The translations under genes were made by a program, and so were the position numbers. A stretch of DNA of 23,151 nt, taken from the NCBI GenBank assembly GCA_947460565.1, contig CANHJJ010000005.1:1-23151 (forward strand). Direction: 5' to 3'. This document shows positions 14,448-21,957 of this stretch, piece by piece (the stretch's first letter is position 1; every line of letters starts with the position of its first letter). Below the pieces are notes generated by a model that was not told the origin of the DNA, ran no database searches, and saw nothing but the letters and a program-made list of their open reading frames with translations. The stretch is from Bacteroidota bacterium. Its GTDB lineage: Bacteria > Bacteroidota > Bacteroidia > UKL13-3.

Positions 14448-17219
14448 CTAAAATCCATACTTTTCTTCTCTTTTCTTAAATGCTTCTTTGCCTCCTTCAA
14501 CAATATCTGCTATATGTTCCCTTATACCCATACTTTTTAGTAAATCTTCTTCACCTTTTATTTTTGGAAAGGTATTTTCCAAAGATCCATTAATATAATC
14601 AAATGTATAGGGGCTTTTACTTTCTATATCATTTTGCCCCCTTTGATTTGCTACTATTACATTTTCAGCATCAGCATTCACAACAATATTTGGATTATGA
14701 GTAACCAAAATTATCTGCCTATCTACCTTTTTTAGTTTTAGATACTCAACCAGCTCCTTTGATACAGAACGATTATCAAGATTGTCTTCCGGTTGATCAA
14801 TTAATATTGGCCCTTTCTCTTTACTTAGTTTTATCATCAGTTTTAATAAAATAAAACTTGCCTTACCAGTCGACATACTGTGTATATCATCCTTATCTGA
14901 CATTACATCCCAATGATCATAAAAAAAATCAGTAAGTATTTTTTTACAAGCATCCTTTATAGAATTATTACTTTTCAAAACAATTGTCTTATCCTCAATT
15001 CTATCAAATATTTCTTTTAGAGAACTCAAAACCTTTTTGAAGTCAATATCTAATAATGAGGAGTTTGGATTGCCATTTGGAAACAAATACTCGAAATCTT
15101 GATTAGTAAAACGAGTATTATTATTCTTCAAATCATTTAAAGTATTATAAAATTTGGGGAAGTTATACTTTACAGAACCTATTATTTCTACCTTATCATC
15201 ATCTCCCTTAATAGAAGAAATTCTTGGAGATAGCTCACTCAAAATTTTAGCATATTCTTTGAAGTTAATCTCATAGTCATTAAAAATTTTTTGTTTTTGT
15301 TCAATTAAAGATTTTCTTTTCGTTTCAACTTCTTTCTGAAATTGACTAATCTCACTTAATTTAGTTTCGTCTTCTGCAATACTTTTTTGCATAGCCTCAA
15401 TTTGTTTGCTATTTTCTTGCTTTGCTAAATAAGGACTTAATTTATTTTCAAGCAATTGCTTCTTATTATCAAGACTTAAAAATAGTTTTTTAAACTCATT
15501 ATTAGCATCTAACTCTCCGTCTTCCTTTTTTAATAAGTCTTTTTCTATCAAATTAATTTCCTCTAAAGTACTACTTATAAATTCAAACTTTTGTTCATAA
15601 TATTCTTTAATTCTAGGTGTAGTTAATGAGTTGATAGTAAGTTTTTTTCTGCCTAATTGTTCTGCTAGAACCCTGTTTAATTCAGAGTTAAAGGTTTTGA
15701 TTTTTTCATAATCAAGATTGAGATTATTTTCATCAACACTAACTTGATTTTTTTCTGCAACTAATTCATTGTAAACTTTAAGGTCTTCTGGTGTAAAGGA
15801 TTTACTTAATGAATCTATTTTCTTTTTATTTGATTCAATTCCTTCTGTTAAAGAATTTATATCACCTCTACTAGAAAGCTCATTTTCTTGTTTAAATATT
15901 TCTTCTTTTATTACAAAGTAATAATCAATATCTCTACTTCTTTGTTCATCATTGCGTTTAACGGCAGCTATAAATTCATCATATTTCTTTTTATAAATTG
16001 GTTCTTCAAGGATTAAATTACGGATGAGTTCTTTAAGAGTTGTTCCATTTTTTCTGCTTTTATCAACAAGATTAGATAGGTGATTTTGAGGTATATATTT
16101 AATACTTGGCAATATGCTAGATGTGTTTTGCCTTTCATTTAAAGATTGGTTGCTACCAGAAAACAATTTCACTTTAAGGTTAAATTGTTCATCATTAATT
16201 GAAAGATTATACAAGTCCTTAACTTTATTATTATCTTCAACATCTTTATATTTTAGAACATTATCGTTAATATTGGCATATAAAGTTCTCGCTATTTTGT
16301 ATAGTAAAATAGATTTGCCTGAAGATTTACCTCCGATTATAACATTAAGATTTTTATTAAATTTTATTGGTTTTGGAGTAAATTTACTATTTGATGAAAC
16401 AAAACTAATTTCATCTATCATTAAATTGTCTAACTTTTCCGATTCAGGTTCCTCTTTTTGAATACGAACTCTTTCTGTTGGTTCATATATTATTTGTTTT
16501 AATCCTTCAAATGTTGGGTCTGCTTTAATCCAAAGATTTTGTTTTAAATTATAATCAGTAATTTTATGGTTGTCTGAACAAATAATCATTGGCAATTTAA
16601 ATCCAAGACTAGGAAATACTTTTTCTTTATAGTTAATTTGGTCAGTTTCTTTTCCTAGCTCAAATATATCAATATGCCCTTTTACAAGACCTACTTTTTG
16701 CGCCATTTTATCGGGTAAAGAATTAGTTATGTTTTCAAAAGTATTAGCTTTACTCCCAGCATGAACGGTAACTAATCCTCCTAATTCGTGTATTAAGTTA
16801 GATGTTTCTTTAGAGTCGCATTGTACATTAGCGTCACCTCCTATATCTTGAACATCAGTTACAGTAATTTTACAAGTTGATTGTAGTTTAACCCAAATAT
16901 CATTTAATTCTTGCTCACTAAATTTTTCAGAGAATAACCCAATAAAATGAATTGAATCACTCCCTCCAAGTTCTGCCCTAAATTCAATCCCAGGTATTAC
17001 TGTAACTCCTTTTTGACTTCCAATTTTTTGTAATTCGACTATTCTTTTGACGTCAATAACATGATGATCCGTTATAGCAATTACAGAAATTTCTTTTTCT
17101 AAAAGTATTTCAATAATTTTTTCATTTGTAACCGATTTGTCTTTGTAATCATAAGAAGAAGGAGTATGAAAATGCAAATCCCATTTTTTCCAAGTAGAAC
17201 CTCTATTAATATTTTCCAT
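14448..17219 (-). CDS. TrlF-type PHP-domain AAA/SMC-like ATPase
   Basis: A 923-aa cytoplasmic protein. The N-terminal PHP metallo-phosphoesterase domain shows DLHFHT (14-19), TDHH (50-53), Glu79, His91, His153 and SDNH (215-218). An ABC/SMC-type ATPase follows, split by a coiled coil (about 420-680): Walker A GGKSSGKS at 296-303, Walker B with Q-loop-like LIDQPEDN near 806, and switch His in VTHN near 840. This order matches proteins annotated as TrlF family AAA-like ATPases. They are common in defence islands; the PHP domain may act on nucleic acid or nucleotide ends when the ATPase senses DNA (inference). All metal ligands and ATP motifs appear intact. It is transcribed alone, 25 nt downstream of repeat R1. 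Confidence 0.8.
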   Translation of the reverse strand: MENINRGSTWKKWDLHFHTPSSYDYKDKSVTNEKIIEILLEKEISVIAITDHHVIDVKRIVELQKIGSQKGVTVIPGIEFRAELGGSDSIHFIGLFSEKFSEQELNDIWVKLQSTCKITVTDVQDIGGDANVQCDSKETSNLIHELGGLVTVHAGSKANTFENITNSLPDKMAQKVGLVKGHIDIFELGKETDQINYKEKVFPSLGFKLPMIICSDNHKITDYNLKQNLWIKADPTFEGLKQIIYEPTERVRIQKEEPESEKLDNLMIDEISFVSSNSKFTPKPIKFNKNLNVIIGGKSSGKSILLYKIARTLYANINDNVLKYKDVEDNNKVKDLYNLSINDEQFNLKVKLFSGSNQSLNERQNTSSILPSIKYIPQNHLSNLVDKSRKNGTTLKELIRNLILEEPIYKKKYDEFIAAVKRNDEQRSRDIDYYFVIKEEIFKQENELSSRGDINSLTEGIESNKKKIDSLSKSFTPEDLKVYNELVAEKNQVSVDENNLNLDYEKIKTFNSELNRVLAEQLGRKKLTINSLTTPRIKEYYEQKFEFISSTLEEINLIEKDLLKKEDGELDANNEFKKLFLSLDNKKQLLENKLSPYLAKQENSKQIEAMQKSIAEDETKLSEISQFQKEVETKRKSLIEQKQKIFNDYEINFKEYAKILSELSPRISSIKGDDDKVEIIGSVKYNFPKFYNTLNDLKNNNTRFTNQDFEYLFPNGNPNSSLLDIDFKKVLSSLKEIFDRIEDKTIVLKSNNSIKDACKKILTDFFYDHWDVMSDKDDIHSMSTGKASFILLKLMIKLSKEKGPILIDQPEDNLDNRSVSKELVEYLKLKKVDRQIILVTHNPNIVVNADAENVIVANQRGQNDIESKSPYTFDYINGSLENTFPKIKGEEDLLKSMGIREHIADIVEGGKEAFKKREEKYGF

Positions 17220-17244
17220 TTTATTTCTTAGTTATCATTTGCTA

Positions 17245-17288
17245 CCTACTCTTTAATGGATTTTCGGTTTTACTCCATTGAGTTAATT
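17245..17288 (-). repeat. Module-border repeat R1
   Basis: Read on the + strand it has CCTACTC, then GGATTTTCGG, then GTTAATT. It can fold as ACTC (17248-17251) + TTT bulge + AATGGA (17255-17260), a 13-nt loop, TCCATT (17274-17279) and GAGT (17280-17283), with all ten pairs exact. It ends 25 nt before the start of the TrlF-type gene. It is one of four copies (R1-R4). Confidence 0.75.
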
Positions 17289-17383
17289 TGAGATTTTCAA
17301 AGGATTGTTAGTGACACCAACCCAGAGCAAAAATCTTAATGAACTCTAATTGTTAATAGTTGATTTTCCTTAGAACTTTATTA

Positions 17384-18316
17384 CTATTCTTGAATAATTT
17401 TCACAATGTTTTTACAAAATGCGTCATTGTCAACAAGACTTTGAAGTGTCGTTTGGAAATTTCTTAACTCTCTTTCTTCAAGGAGTTTCTGTTGTGAAGT
17501 CTTTCCAATATGTCCTTTACGCATAAACATTTCAATTGCTTTGTCAATACCGCCTAAAGTTGTTGGCATATCATACAGTTTCAAAATATCCTTGCTTTCA
17601 TTGTCATAGGTTACAAAAACCGGAAAATTTCTGCTCAAAGTTTCAAATTGAATTTCTTTCAAAGTTTTGGACTTAAAATATACAGTAGCTCGTTTCTTTA
17701 TATCTGCATCAAGATCTTTCGGTATTACTATGTTTAGTTCAAAATTTTTGAATATTGAATCATCAACTGTAATGTCAGATTTTGAGTGTATTGATTCGCA
17801 AACAATAGAAACAAAATTGTAAAAATATCCAATGGCAAGGACAGTAGAAGGTAATAGTCCTAATTCTCCAAGTGTGATTTTCTCATCAATTGTTTTCGAT
17901 ATTCTCGCAATTTCATCATTCAAGCTTTTTGAATTGGAAAGAGGAATAGTTTTTTCAAATTGTGGAACAGTAATTCCAAGTAGGTCTGTTGGAAGTTTAG
18001 CACCGCTTTCTTGAATAACAAAGGCACGTGAAGAGCCAATCCGACCAAGAAACAGACCGAATTCAAAAATTACATTGTCTCTTGGGGTGTCGAATGACTT
18101 ATCTCTAATTGTTGAAAAATCGTCTTTGGTGGCAACAAGAATTCCAAAGTCAAATAAACTAGCTTCTTTCAACAATGTGTATAGAAAGCTCTCGTTAAAT
18201 TTGAAGATATCATCAGTCCACAAGTAACATTCATATTTTGTCATAAGTTGCGACTTTATATATTCGGCAATTTCAAGTCCTTCTTTTGAAGAACCAATAA
18301 ATATTCTTGTTTTCAT
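17384..18316 (-). CDS. CBASS effector: TIR-STING fusion
   Basis: A 310-aa protein. Residues 1-125 form a TIR-like NADase domain of the predicted nucleotide-binding type (IFIGSSKEG at 5-13; NVIFEFGLFLG at 81-91, with Glu85 the probable catalytic residue). Residues about 150-310 resemble bacterial STING: STVLAIGYFYNFV, then IVIPKDL and YDMPTTLGGI. In known TIR-STING systems, c-di-GMP from the partner enzyme drives filament formation and NAD+ destruction, killing the infected cell. Its start overlaps the nucleotidyltransferase stop by one base (TAATG), so the pair is coupled. It is smaller than membrane-type STING effectors and has no membrane segment. The TIR call is firm; STING is called from motif memory and partner gene, and ligand identity is inferred. 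Confidence 0.85.
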   Translation of the reverse strand: MKTRIFIGSSKEGLEIAEYIKSQLMTKYECYLWTDDIFKFNESFLYTLLKEASLFDFGILVATKDDFSTIRDKSFDTPRDNVIFEFGLFLGRIGSSRAFVIQESGAKLPTDLLGITVPQFEKTIPLSNSKSLNDEIARISKTIDEKITLGELGLLPSTVLAIGYFYNFVSIVCESIHSKSDITVDDSIFKNFELNIVIPKDLDADIKKRATVYFKSKTLKEIQFETLSRNFPVFVTYDNESKDILKLYDMPTTLGGIDKAIEMFMRKGHIGKTSQQKLLEERELRNFQTTLQSLVDNDAFCKNIVKIIQE

Positions 18317-19347
18317 TAGCCGTAGATTATGTTTTCATCAATGCGTTTAAATTGCTTTCCAAGTTCTTCTGTAATGTCTTCAATGAGTTCGTCAAGTTCA
18401 AGTTTTAACTTTTTCAGCTCAACGATTTTTGTTTCACTTGTTCCAAAGACACTTTCTTTACCATTTGGAGACATTAAGCTATCTCTATATAATTTATCAG
18501 TGATAACCTTATCAAGCTGTCTAGAACCTTCGTTTAGCAACAGTAATTCTTGATGTTTGGATTTGTTCAATGCGTGATTTTCCATATTGTATACAATACT
18601 TGTAATCTCAAAACTTGATAGGTCGATTTCATATTCTGCATCAACTTTGAGTGTTTTTAAAAGTCTAACCAATTTAGCAAGTCCACCATTGACTATTGCG
18701 TTCTTTGACTTGACATTAGCAATATGCATAAAAGGGAAGTCCTTTTGTCTTAAATGGTTGTCTTTATCGTAAATGTGAATACCACGATACTTCTCGTTGG
18801 TAGTTGTTTGATAGTCTTGTGTATTTACCCAATTTGCTGGAACAATATCAACCTTTCTTTTTGGGTTAGTTGGAAAGACTTGAATTGATTTAGCCTTAGA
18901 ATTGTCCACTTGATTATAAGTTGAATTAAGGACGTTGTAACACTCATTTCTCAATTCTTTTAAATCAGCCAAAGCATCACCTTGGTAAGGACTTAATGGT
19001 GTTAATGGAGGTTCCACATTATGATATTTTTGGGTAAACACAAGTATGTCAATATCGCTATGCAGCTTGATATGTGTCCCTGTTTCAACAGATCCTTGGT
19101 GACGATACTCAACGGTTAGACCCTTATTGTTTAATCCTTTAGTTAAGTTATTCCTAATGTTTTCAGAAGCCAAGTAGGTGTTTTCAGTGTAACTTGGATC
19201 TATTGGACTCATGGATTCAAGTGCATATTTTACACTTTCACTAATACTGATGTCTGAAAACGATTCCGATAAAATAGCCTTTTGGAATATATCGTCAAGT
19301 CGTCTTTCCTTAAGTTTATCAAGCCTTTGTGTATAGTTTTTTTTCAT
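18316..19347 (-). CDS. CD-NTase (SMODS nucleotidyltransferase) of a STING CBASS
   Basis: Predicted cyclic-dinucleotide synthase that senses phage infection. The pol-beta-type active site is visible: GS (85-86) in HQGSVETGTHIK, Asp98 and Asp100 in SDIDILVF, and a third Asp at about 167 in KVDIVPA. With a STING effector the expected product is c-di-GMP, as for CdnE enzymes of other STING operons. I start it at ATG 19347: GGAGG lies 11 nt upstream, while the longer frame would need a GTG at 19365 inside the ribosome-binding region. The length of 343 aa is normal for the family. Repeat R2 lies 17 nt upstream. No E1/E2 or JAB ancillary genes are present, so this is a minimal two-gene CBASS. Confidence 0.85.
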   Translation of the reverse strand: MKKNYTQRLDKLKERRLDDIFQKAILSESFSDISISESVKYALESMSPIDPSYTENTYLASENIRNNLTKGLNNKGLTVEYRHQGSVETGTHIKLHSDIDILVFTQKYHNVEPPLTPLSPYQGDALADLKELRNECYNVLNSTYNQVDNSKAKSIQVFPTNPKRKVDIVPANWVNTQDYQTTTNEKYRGIHIYDKDNHLRQKDFPFMHIANVKSKNAIVNGGLAKLVRLLKTLKVDAEYEIDLSSFEITSIVYNMENHALNKSKHQELLLLNEGSRQLDKVITDKLYRDSLMSPNGKESVFGTSETKIVELKKLKLELDELIEDITEELGKQFKRIDENIIYG

Positions 19348-19364
19348 CTTACAACTTTCCTCCA

Positions 19365-19408
19365 CCTACTCTTTTTAGGATTTTCGGTATTACTCCTTAG
19401 GGTTAATT
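19365..19408 (-). repeat. Module-border repeat R2
   Basis: Same layout as R1: ACTC (19368-19371), TTT bulge, TTAGGA (19375-19380), a 13-nt loop, TCCTTA (19394-19399) and GGGT (19400-19403). The base next to GGA changes from T in R1 to A here, and the paired base changes from A to T, keeping the stem. It lies 17 nt before the CD-NTase start and 2 nt from the end of the GIY-YIG-like gene. Confidence 0.75.
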
Positions 19409-19410
19409 TT

Positions 19411-19749
19411 TTACTTCATAAGCACATAAACGTAGTTTTGGCCATCATATGAAAGCTCTGAACCTCCGCCTTGTTTTTGATTTAATAGTTCGTCAAAATG
19501 TTGATCTACCAACCAGTTTTCAATGGTATTAGCAAAATTGTGTGATGATGTTTCATAAATGACCACCATTCTAGTCCAATTGATATTTTTTAAATGTTCA
19601 TTAAATCTATGTTGTGGATTTCTACCAGTTATACCAATCTTTATTTTAGTATAGTTAGCTTTGTACTGTCCAATTTTTCTATTTAAAGTTTCAATAACAT
19701 TATTTGGTGAGCCAGAAACTTCATTGTATTCTACTGTTTTTGATGCCAT
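19411..19749 (-). CDS. Small GIY-YIG-nuclease-like protein (112 aa)
   Basis: Residues about 34-55 (IKIGITGRNPQHRFNEHL) match the second half of the GIY-YIG motif, IGxTxxxxxRxxxH, with the catalytic-type Arg. A later Glu in NTIENWLV fits the metal-binding Glu, and QGGGSEL follows. The first GIY strand is not clear, so the fold is probable rather than certain. GIY-YIG enzymes cut one or both DNA strands. The gene is third after a small membrane protein and an HNH gene, 76 nt downstream of the latter, and may work with it against incoming DNA (inference). Confidence 0.5.
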   Translation of the reverse strand: MASKTVEYNEVSGSPNNVIETLNRKIGQYKANYTKIKIGITGRNPQHRFNEHLKNINWTRMVVIYETSSHNFANTIENWLVDQHFDELLNQKQGGGSELSYDGQNYVYVLMK

Positions 19750-19825
19750 TTAATCTTAATCTTTTACTGAAATATTATCTATATCTTTATTTTGTGAAAA
19801 TATTTTCATAATGAGGTTTATAAAT

Positions 19826-20125
19826 TTATTTACAATTCCAATTGAGTTGGTCACTTTTCTTTGCATTATTTTCCCAGCAGAGTGGCTGTAAATTTGCTAA
19901 CTCATCTCCACCACCATTTGCTACTGGATTAATATGATCTATTTCCCATCCATATTCAGAATTTCTATTTCCATGCTCAGAAAATTTCATCACGTAACCA
20001 CACTCATCCCTTCGCCATAGCTCAGGAGAATAATTGTCGATTATTTTACCTTTCGACCATACATCCCCGATTTGTTCTAGCGACCAAGTATTACCATGGC
20101 GATTTGTGTTATGCTTACGGATCAT
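19826..20125 (-). CDS. HNH endonuclease domain protein (99 aa)
   Basis: The HNH motif is clear in the second half: WEIDHINPVANGGGDELANL, then QPLCWENNAKKSD. The DH pair (about residues 62-63), the central Asn of NLQPLC and the final N..K form the metal site. A single Cys remains in the last element and one in RRDECGY. It is little more than the nuclease domain, as in many small HNH proteins of phages and defence loci. It follows the small membrane protein by 15 nt and probably shares its transcript. Confidence 0.85.
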   Translation of the reverse strand: MIRKHNTNRHGNTWSLEQIGDVWSKGKIIDNYSPELWRRDECGYVMKFSEHGNRNSEYGWEIDHINPVANGGGDELANLQPLCWENNAKKSDQLNWNCK

Positions 20126-20140
20126 ATCTATTCTGATGCA

Positions 20141-20269
20141 TTAATCCCAAATTTTCTCTTTTCTACCTTTAGTTAGACCTACGAAATACCCTAATGAGAA
20201 GGGTAAAAGCATGAATAGTATTAATATAATTAGTAGAACTAATATTTCTGAACAACCTAAATCAAACAT
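20141..20269 (-). CDS. Small membrane protein (42 aa)
   Basis: A short gene. ATG 20269 to TAA 20141 encodes MFDLGCSEILVLLIILILFM followed by LLPFSLGYFVGLTKGRKEKIWD. One long hydrophobic helix (about residues 8-32) is followed by a Lys/Arg-rich tail, so it is a single-span membrane protein by the positive-inside rule. It starts 17 nt after repeat R3, the spacing seen for the other first genes, and precedes the HNH gene by 15 nt. The function is unknown; it could be a membrane anchor or toxin-like effector of the HNH/GIY-YIG module. Confidence 0.5.
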   Translation of the reverse strand: MFDLGCSEILVLLIILILFMLLPFSLGYFVGLTKGRKEKIWD

Positions 20270-20286
20270 AATTTTATTATTATTCA

Positions 20287-20324
20287 CTTACTCTTTATTG
20301 GATTTTCGGTATTATGGTTTAATT
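20287..20324 (-). repeat. Module-border repeat R3 (shortened)
   Basis: Shares CTTACTCTTTATTGGATTTT and CGGTATTA with the other copies but lacks the segment that forms the 3' arm of their hairpin, ending in GGTTTAATT. It lies 17 nt before the 42-aa membrane protein gene. Confidence 0.7.
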
Positions 20325-20365
20325 GAATTGTTATTTTTTTAAAAAAGAATTTAAGGCCTTTTAGC

Positions 20366-20605
20366 TTAATATGTAGTATATAGATGACTCACACAAATAC
20401 CACAAACTTTTCTACCTTCATTAGCACATTCAATTCTAGCTTCATTTTCATCCAAACAAGTAAATACATTTTTTTCACTATCACTCTTTTTCATTTTCTC
20501 ACAGATTGAAAGGCTCGGAGAGTTACAACCATCTGGTGTGAAATCACCTTCAAATAAATGATACTCCTTAGTGTCTTTTTTCATTTTTAAAGTATATGCT
20601 TTCAT
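20366..20605 (-). CDS. Cysteine-rich small protein (79 aa), unknown
   Basis: Not recognised. A soluble, mostly charged protein with six Cys: one in DGCNS, one in SICEK, one in FTCLD, one in IECAN and two in VCGIC near the C-terminus. The pattern could bind a metal or form disulfides. There is no signal peptide, so metal binding in the cytoplasm is the likelier use. It forms a module on its own between repeats R4 and R3, starting 13 nt after R4. It has no obvious promoter of its own. Confidence 0.55.
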   Translation of the reverse strand: MKAYTLKMKKDTKEYHLFEGDFTPDGCNSPSLSICEKMKKSDSEKNVFTCLDENEARIECANEGRKVCGICVSHLYTTY

Positions 20606-20618
20606 AGTTATTTTTTTA

Positions 20619-20666
20619 CCTACTCTTTATAGGATTTTCGGTAATATTCCTTTTTTTTAGTTAATT
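20619..20666 (-). repeat. Module-border repeat R4
   Basis: Same core as R1 and R2: ACTC (20622-20625), TTT, AGGA (20631-20634), a 13-nt loop and TCCT (20648-20651), then a T8 run and AGTTAATT. The inner stem and loop length are kept, while the outer pairing is weakened by extra T residues. It lies 13 nt before the 79-aa gene. Confidence 0.7.
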
Positions 20667-20751
20667 ATCAGAACAGGATTAAAATTAGATGGTTAAGAAG
20701 TTCGGGATTACAAATTCCGTTTGACAGATTATCATATTGCAGGCGGCATCT

Positions 20752-20928
20752 TCAGGGAACTTGAATAAAGTAAATGCTATCAGCGCTCTTAGCCTTATTG
20801 TGAAGGAACTCCATTCTTTTTTTAGCCTCATTTTGAACTCCCTTTGCAAAAGGATACATTTCGTATATATAGTAGAATATGATTACTATTAAAACAACAA
20901 TAATTGTTATGATAATTTTTCTTTTCAT
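20752..20928 (-). CDS. Candidate immunity protein of the split toxin operon (58-aa membrane protein)
   Basis: One hydrophobic segment (about residues 3-22, IIITIIVVLIVIIFYYIY) is followed by a charged tail of about 35 residues that probably lies in the periplasm. I use ATG 20928, 7 nt after the toxin stop; a longer reading would need a GTG at 20946 overlapping the toxin. Small size and position directly after an RHS-type toxin suggest immunity. A membrane-tethered periplasmic tail would suit a cell-wall-acting toxin. No family is recognised. Confidence 0.5.
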   Translation of the reverse strand: MKRKIIITIIVVLIVIIFYYIYEMYPFAKGVQNEAKKRMEFLHNKAKSADSIYFIQVP

Positions 20929-20935
20929 AGTTGTT

Positions 20936-21928
20936 TTAATTACCACCTCCTACAGGAGGTGTCGTTTGTAAATTAGGAATGACAATTGGTTTGGGCTGAA
21001 AATTGTCTAAACCTGATTGTGGATATACAAGTTTTAAATCACCATTAAGCCAAGGAACAGAGTTTTTAAGCAAATCATAATAGCTATTTGGTTTAGGTGT
21101 TGTAGCATCACTCGGAAGTGTTATGCCTGTTTTTATTCCTTTGTCTCCTTGAACAGCATCTTGAACAGCATCAACGCAATTATTGGACATTAATCTGTAT
21201 TGCTCAGTTCCATTTTGATATGCCTGTTGTAAGTTGGTAGCATTAGCGGTAATCTGGGCGTCTTGTTTGTTAGTTGTTTTAAGAGTTATATTTTCATCAT
21301 AGGCATTTCCGTCAACTCTGCCAGAATTAACCATTGCAATTGCTTGCTCTTTTGTCATTTGAACGATATCACCAGCATCGTTTTTCATTATCATAGGCTG
21401 AATCATAATACCACCAACATAAGCGCTATTTGATGCCATTCCAGAAGTGCCTCCTTGCTCTGCTGCACCCTGTGAAAAATGATACCAATTGCCTTTGGCA
21501 TCTTGAAATAACATTGCCATATGACCATTTCCACCTGCACCCTGCTTGTCAATTAGAAAAACAACATCTCTACCATCAGGGTCAATCGCATTCAAAGGAT
21601 TATTGATAACAAAATTATATGGGCTATGTGAAGGGTATTTCTTGGCTTCGGAGTCAACACTAAGCCACTTGTAATTATTAGGAGCTAATGCATAAACGCC
21701 ATACAGACTGTCATTTTTAGAATAATATGTTAGTGAATGGTTATCCTTATCGAAAATGATGTAGCCCGAATCTTTACCTGTTACTGTAAATTTCACATTG
21801 GGCAACTTCAACATTTCTTTCTTTTTACTATTTGGTGTAAAAGCGTCATAAGGCGTTTGAGCAATGGTGATATTAGTAGTTGTGGCGAGAGACACAACTA
21901 CTAAAAAGATTTTTATTGCTGATTTCAT
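20936..21928 (-). CDS. Secreted RHS-end toxin with permuted NlpC/P60-like (papain-fold) domain
   Basis: A signal peptide (MKSAIKIFLVVVSL to TIAQ) makes ATG 21928 the better start than 21952. A short degenerate RHS end follows, with KWLSVDSEAKKYPSHSPYNF and NNPLNAIDPDGRD (about 88-121). The toxin domain has His136 in GNGHMAML, a second His150 in WYHFS and Cys251 in NNCVDAVQDAV. His before Cys is the order seen in circularly permuted NlpC/P60 or LRAT-like folds. Possible substrates are peptidoglycan peptides or lipids. A small membrane protein follows. Unlike toxins A and B, it is encoded apart from its transglutaminase-like partner, 29 nt upstream. Confidence 0.65.
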   Translation of the reverse strand: MKSAIKIFLVVVSLATTTNITIAQTPYDAFTPNSKKKEMLKLPNVKFTVTGKDSGYIIFDKDNHSLTYYSKNDSLYGVYALAPNNYKWLSVDSEAKKYPSHSPYNFVINNPLNAIDPDGRDVVFLIDKQGAGGNGHMAMLFQDAKGNWYHFSQGAAEQGGTSGMASNSAYVGGIMIQPMIMKNDAGDIVQMTKEQAIAMVNSGRVDGNAYDENITLKTTNKQDAQITANATNLQQAYQNGTEQYRLMSNNCVDAVQDAVQGDKGIKTGITLPSDATTPKPNSYYDLLKNSVPWLNGDLKLVYPQSGLDNFQPKPIVIPNLQTTPPVGGGN

Positions 21929-21957
21929 TTTGGTTGAATTAGAAATTATCAAATTTA

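Noticed and set aside
16114..16461. Open frame of 115 codons opposite the TrlF-type gene
   Set aside because: It lies wholly inside the ATPase coding sequence on the other strand and mirrors its Walker A region; it is a shadow frame.
17220..20670. R1-R4 as a CRISPR array
   Set aside because: The copies are separated by whole genes, vary in sequence and length, and have no spacers or cas genes.
20667..20751. Possible gene remnant between R4 and the small membrane protein
   Set aside because: One + strand frame reads RDYKFRLTDYHIAGGIFREL, but it is about 20 codons with no context and the segment could equally be a dispersed intergenic repeat.
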